This document shows positions 23,887 through 32,089 of a stretch of DNA of 56,282 nucleotides, piece by piece (position 1 is the first letter of the stretch; each line of letters starts with the position of its first letter). Source of the DNA: Deltaproteobacteria bacterium (lineage in GTDB: Bacteria; Desulfobacterota; DSM-4660; Desulfatiglandales; HGW-15); the NCBI GenBank assembly GCA_016926135.1, contig JAFGPH010000043.1:1-56282 (forward strand), in the 5' to 3' direction. The position numbers and the translations under genes are program-made. Under the pieces are notes generated by a model, which saw only the letters and a program-made list of their open reading frames with translations, made no database searches and was not told the origin of the DNA.

Positions 23887-25077
23887 ATGAGGGAGGTCGT
23901 CATTGTGAGCGCGTGCAGGACCCCCGTGGGTGATTTCGGAGGTTCCCTGAGCACGGTGTCGGCAACCGATCTCGGAGCCCTTGTTCTCCGGGAGGCGATC
24001 AGGAGGGCAGGGATCAGGAATGAGGATGTGGACGAGGTTATCATGGGGTGTGTTCTTCCCCATGGACTCGGGCAGAATCCTGCCAGGCAATCCATGGTCA
24101 GGGCCGGCCTGCCCTGGGAGGTATCCGCCATCACCGTGAACAAGGTGTGCGGTTCCGGCTTGAAGGCCGTGATGCTCGGGGCCCAGGCCATCCAGTGCGG
24201 TGACGCCGATGTCGTGGTGGCCGGAGGCCAGGAAAATATGAACCTATGCCCTTACATGCTCGAAAAGGCGAGGACCGGATACCGGATGAACAACGGCAAG
24301 GTGACGGACGGTATGGTCCACGACGGGCTGTGGGATCATGTGAACGACTTTCACATGGGGATGAGCGCCGAACTCGTGGCGGAGAAATACGGCGTAAGCC
24401 GGGAGGATATGGATGCCTTTTCCTTCGACTCCTACCAGAAGGCGTGGATGGCTATAGAGGAAGGCCGGTTCAAGCCCGAGATCGTGCCCGTGGAGGTGCG
24501 TGGAAGGAAGGGAGAGAGCAAGGTGTTTGACACGGATGAGGTGCCTCTTCGCAAACCCAGGACGAGCCTTGAGGCCCTGGGCAGGTTGCCCAGTGCCTTC
24601 ATGAAAAACGGCAAGGTGACGGCGGGGAACGCCTCCAAGATCAGTGACGGCGCCTCCGCCCTCGTGTTGATGTCCAGGGAAAAGGCTGAAGAGCGAGGCT
24701 GCAAGCCCTTGGTTCGTGTTGGGTCCCAGGGCGCTGCAGGCATCGACATGAAGTACGTGCTCATGGCGCCCATCCTATCCATCCCCAAGGTGCTCGGGAA
24801 GGCGGGATTGAAGATTGAGGACATTGATCTCCACGAGATCAACGAGGCCTTCAGTTCCTCCTCGGTGGCCATTAACAGGGAACTCGGGATCGACCCCCTG
24901 AAGGTGAACGTCAACGGCGGCGCCGTTGCCCTGGGTCATCCGATCGGCGCCAGCGGAGCGCGGGTGCTGACGACCCTCGTCTATGCAATGAAGGAAAGGG
25001 GTGCGCGGCTAGGGCAGGCTTCCCTCTGTCTTGGCGGAGGTGAGGCCGTGACCCTGGTTGTTTACAATGAAGGGTAG
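23887..25077 (+). CDS. acetyl-CoA acetyltransferase (thiolase)
   Basis: This 396-residue thiolase has nucleophile Cys88 in NKVCGSG, the His in GHPIGASGAR and the second catalytic Cys in SLCLGGG. Length and motif spacing fit biosynthetic/degradative acetoacetyl-CoA thiolases. It condenses or cleaves acyl-CoA by one acetyl unit. AAGGAGCGGG precedes the ATG. A second thiolase follows 90 nt later, which suggests that the two cover different chain lengths or branches. Confidence 0.92.
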   Translation: MREVVIVSACRTPVGDFGGSLSTVSATDLGALVLREAIRRAGIRNEDVDEVIMGCVLPHGLGQNPARQSMVRAGLPWEVSAITVNKVCGSGLKAVMLGAQAIQCGDADVVVAGGQENMNLCPYMLEKARTGYRMNNGKVTDGMVHDGLWDHVNDFHMGMSAELVAEKYGVSREDMDAFSFDSYQKAWMAIEEGRFKPEIVPVEVRGRKGESKVFDTDEVPLRKPRTSLEALGRLPSAFMKNGKVTAGNASKISDGASALVLMSREKAEERGCKPLVRVGSQGAAGIDMKYVLMAPILSIPKVLGKAGLKIEDIDLHEINEAFSSSSVAINRELGIDPLKVNVNGGAVALGHPIGASGARVLTTLVYAMKERGARLGQASLCLGGGEAVTLVVYNEG

Positions 25078-25167
25078 CAGCTTGAACTTGAAAGCTTTTT
25101 CGTCTCTCGGAAAGGGATCTCAACGGTTGATGAGCTGAGTCTAGAACGAAGAAAAGGAGAGAGGATT

Positions 25168-26451
25168 ATGGAAAGTGTGGTCATTGTATCTGGAGCGAGA
25201 ACGCCTGTAGGATCCTTCGGGGGCACCCTGAAGGCCACGCCTGTTGTGGAACTGGGTTCCCTGGTTCTGAAGGAGACCCTGAAGAGGGCGAAGCTGAGGC
25301 CCGTCGCCACGAGTGATGTGACCCGGTTCGAGCCCGACATGTTCAAGGGAAAAGGGATGGTGGACCTGGAGAAGAAGGCCCATGACTATGATGAATCCTT
25401 CCAGGAGGTGCTGGTGGATGAGGTGATCATGGGCAATGTGGTGGGCGCCGGCCAGGGCCAGAATGTGGCGAGGCAGGCCACCATCAGGGCCGGCATCCCA
25501 AAGGAAACGAACGCATTTACCATCAATAAGGTGTGTGCCTCGGGCATGAAGGCCGTGGCCCTTGCCGCCCAGTCGATCCGGGCGGGTGATGCCCAGGTGG
25601 TCCTGGCGGGCGGCATGGAGAATATGAGTCTCATCCCCTACGCCCTGCCTGCGGCACGGTGGGGGGCACGCATGAACAACGTAGACCTGGTGGACCTCAT
25701 GGTCTTTGACGGCCTGTTCGAGATCTTTTACGGGTACCACATGGGGATTACGGCCGAGAACATTGCCGCCACCTACGGCATATCCAGGCAGGAGCAGGAT
25801 GAACTCGGCGCCCTGAGTCACCAGAGGGCCCGAAAGGCCATTGCGGACGGAACCTTCAAGCAGGAGATTGTCCCGGTGGTCATTCCCCAAAGGAAGGGAG
25901 ATCCGGTAGTCTTTGACACGGATGAACGGCCCATGGACACGAGCGTGGAAAAGATGGCCAAGATTCCGCCGGCCTTCAAGAAGGACGGCACGGTGACGGC
26001 CGGCAATGCATCGGGAATCAATGATGCCGCCGCTGCGCTGCTTCTCATGTCGGAGAAGAGGGCAAGGGAACTGGGTCTCACGCCCATTGTGAAGATCAGG
26101 GCCTGCGCTGCGGGCGCCGTGGATCCCGCCTACATGGGACTCGGTCCGATCCCTGCGGTGAGGAAGATCCTTGCCAGGGAGAAGCTCGCCATCAATGACT
26201 TCGGCACCATCGAGCTGAATGAGGCCTTCGCTTCTCAGGCGATCGCGTGCATGAGAGAACTCAAGATGGATCCAGCAAAGACCAATCTTCTCGGAAGCGG
26301 CATATCCATCGGTCATCCCATTGGGTGCACGGGGGCCAGGATTCTTCTGACCCTGGCCAGGGAGATGGTTCGCGAGGGGCATGCCCTGGGGCTCGCCTGC
26401 CTCTGCATCGGCGGGGGCCAGGGAATGGCAACGGTGCTGGAGCGGGTTTGA
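25168..26451 (+). CDS. second acetyl-CoA acetyltransferase (thiolase)
   Basis: This 427-residue thiolase has Cys123 in NKVCASG, GHPIGCTGAR and ACLCIGGG. Compared with the preceding thiolase it has an extra segment of about 35 residues at 45-80 (basic, then acidic: VTRFEPDMFKGKG...KKAHDYD) before the DEVIMGNV strand. Such an insert near the tetramer/loop region may alter substrate access. AGGAGAGAGG precedes the ATG. Both catalytic Cys and the His are intact, so it should be active. Confidence 0.92.
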   Translation: MESVVIVSGARTPVGSFGGTLKATPVVELGSLVLKETLKRAKLRPVATSDVTRFEPDMFKGKGMVDLEKKAHDYDESFQEVLVDEVIMGNVVGAGQGQNVARQATIRAGIPKETNAFTINKVCASGMKAVALAAQSIRAGDAQVVLAGGMENMSLIPYALPAARWGARMNNVDLVDLMVFDGLFEIFYGYHMGITAENIAATYGISRQEQDELGALSHQRARKAIADGTFKQEIVPVVIPQRKGDPVVFDTDERPMDTSVEKMAKIPPAFKKDGTVTAGNASGINDAAAALLLMSEKRARELGLTPIVKIRACAAGAVDPAYMGLGPIPAVRKILAREKLAINDFGTIELNEAFASQAIACMRELKMDPAKTNLLGSGISIGHPIGCTGARILLTLAREMVREGHALGLACLCIGGGQGMATVLERV

Positions 26452-26555
26452 TTCCCGATGTGGCGACAAGGGAAAAGCCCTTGCGAAAGACACAGAGGAG
26501 CGCCCCCGGGTGCCGCCCTGAGGCGCTCGCTCCATAGAGCGTAAAGGAGCTGAGC

Positions 26556-27344
26556 ATGGCGTACGAGAATATCATTTTCCAGGTGGAAGGTCCTGTGGCT
26601 GTCGTCAAATTCAATCGCCCCAAGGCACTGAATGCGATCAATCCCGACGTGGTCGCCGAACTGAACCAGGTGCTGGACGGGGTGGAAAAGGATGCCTCGG
26701 TCAAGGTGCTCGTATTGACGGGAGAAGGGGATAAGGCCTTTGTGGCGGGTGCGGACATCGGCTACATGGCCAATCTCTCGCCCCTGGAGGCACGCAAATG
26801 GTCTCTTCAGGGCCATGAACTCGGGCTGCGCATTGAGAACCTCCCCATCCCCGTGATCGCCTGCGTCAACGGGTATGCCCTCGGGGGCGGGACGGAGATC
26901 GCCATGGCCTGCGATTTTATCTACGCCTCGGAGAATGCGCGGTTCGGACAGCCCGAAATCAATCTGGGGATCATGCCCGGCTTCGGTGGGACACAGAGAC
27001 TCTCCCGACTGGTGGGGAAGGCCATGGCCAAGGAACTCTGCATGACCGGCGGGATGATCGACGCCCAGGAGGCAAAGGATATCGGCCTGGTGAACAAGGT
27101 CTTCCCTCCCGATCGGTTGTGGGAGGAGACCATGAAGACGGCCATGCTCATCGCCTCCAAGGGAAAGGTCTCCCTGCGGGCTGTCAAGCATTGCATTGAT
27201 CGTGGGTTCGACGTGGATCGACGCAGCGGCTGTTTTATGGAGGCGGATGCGTTCGGACTCTGCATGGACAGCGAGGATGCCAGGGAAGGCATGACGGCCT
27301 TTCTGGAGAAGAAAAAACCGGAATTCAAGGGCGAATTGATCTAG
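26556..27344 (+). CDS. enoyl-CoA hydratase (crotonase family)
   Basis: This 262-residue crotonase has the oxyanion-hole segments FVAGADIGYM and NGYALGGGTEIAMACD. The two acid/base Glu of hydratases are present, in GGGTE and in FGQPEINLGI. It hydrates short-chain enoyl-CoA, such as crotonyl-CoA, to 3-hydroxyacyl-CoA. The stop codon overlaps the left end of a MITE-like inverted repeat. The matching 3-hydroxyacyl-CoA dehydrogenase is not in the window. Confidence 0.92.
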   Translation: MAYENIIFQVEGPVAVVKFNRPKALNAINPDVVAELNQVLDGVEKDASVKVLVLTGEGDKAFVAGADIGYMANLSPLEARKWSLQGHELGLRIENLPIPVIACVNGYALGGGTEIAMACDFIYASENARFGQPEINLGIMPGFGGTQRLSRLVGKAMAKELCMTGGMIDAQEAKDIGLVNKVFPPDRLWEETMKTAMLIASKGKVSLRAVKHCIDRGFDVDRRSGCFMEADAFGLCMDSEDAREGMTAFLEKKKPEFKGELI

Positions 27345-27498
27345 CAGGTTGCTGAAAAGACATCTTGTTCGCAGGCTGCTGAAACATGCTCAGATCCAAG
27401 GCCCCCGAAATCCCGAGGATCGAGGCGCACGTGCTGGTGCGTCGTAGCGAGGAGGGATGAGGGAAACGCAGGAGATGGGCGTTTTTCAGCAGCCTGCT
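27343..27498. repeat. MITE-like element with terminal inverted repeats
   Basis: AGCAGGTTGCTGAAAA at 27343-27358 is matched in inverse orientation by TTTTTCAGCAGCCTGCT at 27482-27498, and an inner copy of GCAGGCTGCTGAAA lies near 27371. The 156-bp unit has no coding capacity. It begins inside the crotonase stop codon and ends just before the ribosome-binding site of the next gene. The pattern resembles non-autonomous palindromic repeats scattered in deltaproteobacterial genomes; a genome-wide copy number would decide. Confidence 0.6.
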
Positions 27499-27513
27499 GG
27501 GGGAGTGAGTGAC

Positions 27514-28665
27514 ATGGACTTCAGGTTGAACAAGGAGCAGGAGGCGATCCAGAAGGCGGCAAGAGACTTTGCAAAGGGAGAGTTCGACAAGGAGGTGGCC
27601 CTGGAGCACGAAAGGGGACACAAGTTCCCGACGGAGATATGGAAGAAGGCCTGCGATCTGGGATTCATCGGGATTCACTATCCTGAGAGATACGGTGGTC
27701 AGGAATACGGCATCATGGAGAATACCCTGGTGGTGGAAGAGTTCTGCAGGCAGGACTCCGGACTCGGCATTGCCGTGACCCTCTCGGATTTTGCATCGGA
27801 GATCATCCTCCGCTTCGGCTCGGAGGAACAGAAGGAGAAGTACCTGATCCCTGTCACAAAGGGAGAGGCCCTTTCCAGCGGAGGCTTCACGGAACCGGAC
27901 CACGGAAGTGATATTACCCTGATGAACACGGCCGCGGTAAAAGATGGTGGCGATTATGTCATCAACGGCGTCAAGACCTTCATCACCAACGGGACGATCA
28001 GCAATTTCGTGCTCGTTCTCTGCCAGACCGACGATCAGGTTACACCCACGTACCGGGGTCAGTCCGTCATTCTCGTGGAGCGGGGAACTCCCGGATTCAG
28101 CAGCGCCGATGTGGGGGAGAAGATGGGGATCAGGATGACCTCTACCGGTGAACTCTCGTTCAACAACGTCAGGGTTCCCGTCTCCAACCTTGTGGGGAAG
28201 GAGAATAAGGGATTCTACCAGGTTCTCGAATTCTTCGATGAGAGCCGCGTTGAAATTGCCGCCCAGGCCCTGGGGATCGCCCAGGGCGCCTTTGATCGGG
28301 CACTTGCCTATACCAAGGAACGCAGCCAGTTCGGCAAGAAACTCGCCCAGTTTCAAGCGACCCAGCACAAGCTCGCTGACATGGCGACCAAGATCGAGAC
28401 GGCACGGTTGATCGTCTACCGGGCGGCGTGGAATTATGATAAGGGTGTGATCGATCCGAAACTGACCTCCATGGCCAAGATGTATGCCGGAAGGGTCGCC
28501 GTGGAGGTGGCCGATGAGGCCATTCAGCTTCACGGCGGATACGGCTACATGCTGGAGTATGAAGTGGAACGTTTCTACCGGGATGCAAAGATCATGGAAA
28601 TCTACGAAGGCACGAAGGAGATCCAGAAGAACACCATCGCCAGTGCATTGTTGGGTAAACTCTAA
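27514..28665 (+). CDS. acyl-CoA dehydrogenase
   Basis: This 383-residue FAD enzyme has the family order: helical N-domain, FTEPDHGSD flavin segment, FITNG, the RSQFGKKLAQFQ block, and the C-terminal LHGGYGYM. The catalytic base is Glu365 in YEGTKEIQ. It likely oxidises a short or branched saturated acyl-CoA to the enoyl-CoA. The start at 27514 (MDFRLNKEQE) follows GGGGGAG right after the MITE-like element. Electron acceptor genes (etfAB) are not in the window. Confidence 0.93.
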   Translation: MDFRLNKEQEAIQKAARDFAKGEFDKEVALEHERGHKFPTEIWKKACDLGFIGIHYPERYGGQEYGIMENTLVVEEFCRQDSGLGIAVTLSDFASEIILRFGSEEQKEKYLIPVTKGEALSSGGFTEPDHGSDITLMNTAAVKDGGDYVINGVKTFITNGTISNFVLVLCQTDDQVTPTYRGQSVILVERGTPGFSSADVGEKMGIRMTSTGELSFNNVRVPVSNLVGKENKGFYQVLEFFDESRVEIAAQALGIAQGAFDRALAYTKERSQFGKKLAQFQATQHKLADMATKIETARLIVYRAAWNYDKGVIDPKLTSMAKMYAGRVAVEVADEAIQLHGGYGYMLEYEVERFYRDAKIMEIYEGTKEIQKNTIASALLGKL

Positions 28666-28683
28666 GAGAGCGTTTGCCTGAAA

Positions 28684-29838
28684 GTGGACTTTGAACCCAC
28701 ACCAGAACAGAAGGCGTTTCGTGAGCAGACCCGGCTGTTTGCCGAAGGGGCCATCAGGCCCGCGGTAAGCGGGTCGGTAGCGGCGGGAGCGGATCCCGCC
28801 GGGGTCCTCCGGGAACTGGGTCGGAGACGGTTGATGGGCGTTGCCCTGCCGGAGGGGGATGGTGGCGGCGGCAGGGATAATGTAAGCTATGTGCTGGCAC
28901 TGGTGGAGGTGACGAAGGCCTGCGCCTGGACGGGCGCGCTGATGTACGAGAGCAACTCCCTCTATTGTTTTTCCATCTACGCATTCGGGAACAGAGAGCA
29001 GAAGAGAAAGTACCTTCACCCATGTGTCTCGGGTGAAGGGGCAGGCTCTTTTGACCTTTCGGCGGGCATGCCCTTTTTCAGGGCGAGCCCTTCGCAGACG
29101 ACCGCCGCGAAAGCGGGAGGTGGCTGGATCCTCAACGGGAGGCATGGGGCCGTGCCTCACGGGGACCTTTGTTCCCACTGCATTGTCACGGCGAAGGTCG
29201 GGGATGGGGAGGAGATGGAAGAGCCCGGCCTGTTTGTTGTCAATCTCAGGAACACACCGGGGTTGCAGTTCGTCAAGGCAGAAACGGAACCCTGTGCGCG
29301 AGAGGCGCCGGAGGTGATCCTCCAGGACGCCGTCCTGCCGGAGAACGCCCTCTTGGAGAGACAGGGAGAAGGGCGGAGCTACCTCGATAGGCTGATACCG
29401 AGGGGCTGGACCGGTGTCGCCGCAAGGGCTTTGGGGATAGGGAGGTCCGTACTCCGGGAGGCTATGGACCAGGCCAAGGGGAGAGGCCCGTCGGGGAAGA
29501 CCGCTTCTCGCTCCCAGACCGTTCAGTGGTGTCTGGCGGACATGGCCGTGGAACTGGATGCGGCGGAATTGCTCACCTTGAGGGCCGCCTGGTTCGATGA
29601 TGAAGGGAAGCCTTTCGAGAAGGAAGCGGCCATGGCGAAGATCTATGCATCCGATGCTGCGATGAAGGCTTCCATCGAGGGAATCCGGATCGTGAGGGAG
29701 TACGGCTACACGCGGGAGCACCCGCTGGATCGCCACCTGGGACACGCCAAGACGTGTCAGGTCGAACTGGGGACGAAGGAGATGGTCCGTGGGATTGTAG
29801 CCGGTTATCTGGTCACCGGCATCAAAGGAAGCACGTGA
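28684..29838 (+). CDS. acyl-CoA dehydrogenase-like protein with altered active site
   Basis: This 384-residue protein aligns along its length with acyl-CoA dehydrogenases (VDFEPTPEQKAFREQ start, ALGIGRSVLREAM, REYGYTREH). Key sites are changed. The YEGT catalytic Glu aligns with Leu362 in VELGTKEM, with a Glu one position earlier. The flavin segment reads FRASPSQTT instead of TEPxxGSD. It uses a GTG start 18 nt after the canonical dehydrogenase gene. It could be a non-catalytic partner in a heteromeric dehydrogenase, or have a moved catalytic base. The frame is intact, so it is not decayed. Confidence 0.82.
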   Translation: MDFEPTPEQKAFREQTRLFAEGAIRPAVSGSVAAGADPAGVLRELGRRRLMGVALPEGDGGGGRDNVSYVLALVEVTKACAWTGALMYESNSLYCFSIYAFGNREQKRKYLHPCVSGEGAGSFDLSAGMPFFRASPSQTTAAKAGGGWILNGRHGAVPHGDLCSHCIVTAKVGDGEEMEEPGLFVVNLRNTPGLQFVKAETEPCAREAPEVILQDAVLPENALLERQGEGRSYLDRLIPRGWTGVAARALGIGRSVLREAMDQAKGRGPSGKTASRSQTVQWCLADMAVELDAAELLTLRAAWFDDEGKPFEKEAAMAKIYASDAAMKASIEGIRIVREYGYTREHPLDRHLGHAKTCQVELGTKEMVRGIVAGYLVTGIKGST

Positions 29839-29848
29839 GGGGAGGGCC

Positions 29849-31534
29849 ATGACATCGACGTACAATCAGGAGTTGTTCAGGGAACTGCAGGAGGCTTACA
29901 GGAGGTGGCGGAAGGATCTCGATGAGATTATTGCCGTCGCGCCGGAGCGCCTTGAAAGATTCGCCACCGTCTCCGACAAGGCAATCGAGCCCCTTTACAC
30001 GCCTGAAGATGTAAAGGATCAGGACTTTGAAGGGGACATCGGGTTCCCCGGTCAGTACCCGTTCACCAGGGGGGTTCAGCCCTCCATGTATCGGGGTCGG
30101 CTCTGGACCATGCGCATGTTTGCAGGCCTGGGCACTGCAAAGGATACGAACAGGCGCTTTCATCACCTGGTCAGGAACGGGCAGACGGGACTCTCCACGG
30201 CCTTTGATATGCCGACCCTCATGGGGTATGACTCGGATTCTCCCAAGGCGAGGGGGGAGTGCGGGAAATGCGGGGTGGCCATCGACACCCTCGAAGACAT
30301 GGAGGATCTTTTCGAGGGCCTGCCCGTGGACAGAATCACCACCTCCATGACCATTAATCCGCCAGCAGCCGTCATCTGGGCCATGTATCTGGCAATGGGC
30401 GAAAAAAGAGGGATTGAGAGGCACGCTCTGGGAGGCACAATCCAGAACGATATGCTGAAGGAATTCATTGCCCAGAAGACCTTCATGTGCCCGCCCAGGC
30501 CTTCCTTAAGGGTGATTACGGACACGGTCGAATTCGGGACAAGGGAAGTCCCGCGGTGGAATACCATCAGCATCAGCGGCTATCACATTCGTGAGGCAGG
30601 CTCTACGGCAGTCCAGGAACTGGCCTTCACCCTCGGCGACGGGATCGCCTATACCCAGGCCGCCATGGAACGCGGTCTGGATGTGGACGAGTTTGCGCCC
30701 CGGTTCTCGTTTTTCTTCAACTCGCATCTGGATTTTTTCGAGGAAATCGCCAAGTTCCGCGCGGCCCGGCGAATGTGGGCCAAGATTATGCGAGAGAGGT
30801 TCAAGGCCAGGAATCCCAGGTCATGGTGGATGCGCTTTCATACCCAGACTGCGGGATGTTCCCTTACGGCGCAGCAGCCTTACAACAACATCGTGCGAAC
30901 CGCCATCGAGGCCCTCGCGGCGGTGCTGGGTGGCACCCAGTCTCTGCACACCAACTCCCTGGACGAGGTGCTGGCCATTCCCACGGAGGAAGCCGCCACC
31001 ATTGCCCTGAGAACCCAGCAGATCATTGCAGAGGAATCCGGGGTGGCCAACACCATCGACCCCTTGGGAGGTTCCTATTTCGTGGAAACCCTCACCAACC
31101 AGATGGAAGAAGAGGCCTTTGAGATCATCCAGAAGATCGATGACATGGGGGGAATGCTCTCGGCTATCGAAAGAAACTATCCACAGCAGGAGATCGCTGA
31201 TGCGGCCTACCACTATCAGCTGCAGATTGATGAAAAGCAGAGAATCGTGGTCGGTGTGAATCGATACGCGACCGAGGATGCGTTGCCTGTGGAAGTCCTT
31301 CAGATCGATGAGGAACTGGAGCGACTGCAGATCCAGAAAACGAACCGGCTGAAAAACGACAGGAACAACAGGAAAGTGAGAGAGCGCTTGGAGGAACTCG
31401 GCGACGCCAGCAGCGGAAACCGCAATGTCATGGGGCCCATTATCGAGGCCGTGAAGGAGTATGCCACGCTCCAGGAGGTGTGCGATGTCTTCAGAAGGGT
31501 CTTCGGGGAATACCGGGATCCGGGGATCTACTGA
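29849..31534 (+). CDS. icmA: B12-dependent acyl-CoA mutase large subunit, isobutyryl-CoA mutase type
   Basis: This 561-residue TIM-barrel subunit lacks the B12-binding domain, which is encoded separately downstream. The family motifs GYDSD, GTIQNDMLKEF and SISGYH are present. At the two positions that set substrate in methylmalonyl-CoA mutase (Tyr89 and Arg207), this protein has Phe91 and Gln209, the pair known from isobutyryl-CoA mutase (Phe80/Gln198). The position equivalent to HcmA Asp117 is Ala118, arguing against 2-hydroxyisobutyryl-CoA. Automatic annotation would probably say methylmalonyl-CoA mutase. Predicted reaction: isobutyryl-CoA to n-butyryl-CoA. GGGAGGG precedes the ATG. Pivalyl-CoA is another possible substrate. 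Confidence 0.8.
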   Translation: MTSTYNQELFRELQEAYRRWRKDLDEIIAVAPERLERFATVSDKAIEPLYTPEDVKDQDFEGDIGFPGQYPFTRGVQPSMYRGRLWTMRMFAGLGTAKDTNRRFHHLVRNGQTGLSTAFDMPTLMGYDSDSPKARGECGKCGVAIDTLEDMEDLFEGLPVDRITTSMTINPPAAVIWAMYLAMGEKRGIERHALGGTIQNDMLKEFIAQKTFMCPPRPSLRVITDTVEFGTREVPRWNTISISGYHIREAGSTAVQELAFTLGDGIAYTQAAMERGLDVDEFAPRFSFFFNSHLDFFEEIAKFRAARRMWAKIMRERFKARNPRSWWMRFHTQTAGCSLTAQQPYNNIVRTAIEALAAVLGGTQSLHTNSLDEVLAIPTEEAATIALRTQQIIAEESGVANTIDPLGGSYFVETLTNQMEEEAFEIIQKIDDMGGMLSAIERNYPQQEIADAAYHYQLQIDEKQRIVVGVNRYATEDALPVEVLQIDEELERLQIQKTNRLKNDRNNRKVRERLEELGDASSGNRNVMGPIIEAVKEYATLQEVCDVFRRVFGEYRDPGIY

Positions 31535-31573
31535 ATGGGATCAAGGTGCAGAAGAGGGGAGTCATGGAGAGTT

Positions 31574-31657
31574 GGAGTGTTGGAGTCATGGAGTATTGGC
31601 AAAGAGACTGACTCGTCTCTTACCCGGTGCCCCAACACCGCACCACTCCAGTACTCC
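31574..31657. repeat. imperfect dyad between mutase subunit genes
   Basis: A degenerate GGAGTnTTGG-type purine-rich arm (31574-31599) can pair over 26 nt with a pyrimidine-rich arm (31632-31657), with a nested AGAGAC/GTCTCT stem (31603-31620). The dyad fills the 143-nt gap between icmA and icmB. There is no T tract, so it is not an obvious terminator. Confidence 0.5.
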
Positions 31658-31677
31658 GGTCTTTGAAGGAGGGGACG

Positions 31678-32082
31678 TTGAAAGAACGAAGACTGAGGGT
31701 AATGGTGGCAAAACCCGGGCTGGACGGGCATGACAGGGGTGCAAGGATCATTGCCAGGGCCTTCCGCGATGCCGGGTTCGAAGTGGTCTATACGGGTCTT
31801 CATCAGACACCGGAAGAGATCGTAAAGGCCGCCATACAGGAAGATGTGGATATGATAGGGCTCTCCAGCCTTGCGGGTGCCCACATGTATCTCTATCCCA
31901 GGGTGGTGGAACTACTCCAGGAACACGGGGCGGCAGAGATCGTGGTCTGCGGAGGGGGTATCATTCCCGAAGAGGACATCCCGAAACTGAAGACGGCAGG
32001 GATCATGGAGATCTTCACGCCCGGGTCAAACCTCAAGGAAATGGTCGAATGGGTCCGGAACAACGTGAAACCGAGGGGCTAG
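31678..32082 (+). CDS. icmB: B12-binding small subunit of the acyl-CoA mutase
   Basis: This 134-residue Rossmann-like cobalamin-binding domain carries DGHDRG, the DxHxxG motif whose His replaces dimethylbenzimidazole as lower Co ligand, followed by SLAGAHM and CGGGIIP nucleotide-tail-binding loops. TTG at 31678 is the best start because GGAGGGG lies 3-7 nt upstream; the longer in-frame ATG at 31627 lies inside the dyad. Together with the large subunit it forms the functional mutase, as in IcmA/IcmB or archaeal-type split mutases. Confidence 0.9.
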   Translation: MKERRLRVMVAKPGLDGHDRGARIIARAFRDAGFEVVYTGLHQTPEEIVKAAIQEDVDMIGLSSLAGAHMYLYPRVVELLQEHGAAEIVVCGGGIIPEEDIPKLKTAGIMEIFTPGSNLKEMVEWVRNNVKPRG

Positions 32083-32089
32083 CAAGTTC

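Noticed and set aside
25141..26535. 464-codon open frame on the minus strand
   Set aside because: It is antisense to the second thiolase, whose catalytic residues are all present.
27325..29865. 846-codon open frame on the minus strand
   Set aside because: It lies opposite intact crotonase-end and two acyl-CoA dehydrogenase genes, has no family-like sequence and is rich in His/Pro/Gly/Arg as expected for an antisense shadow in GC-rich DNA.
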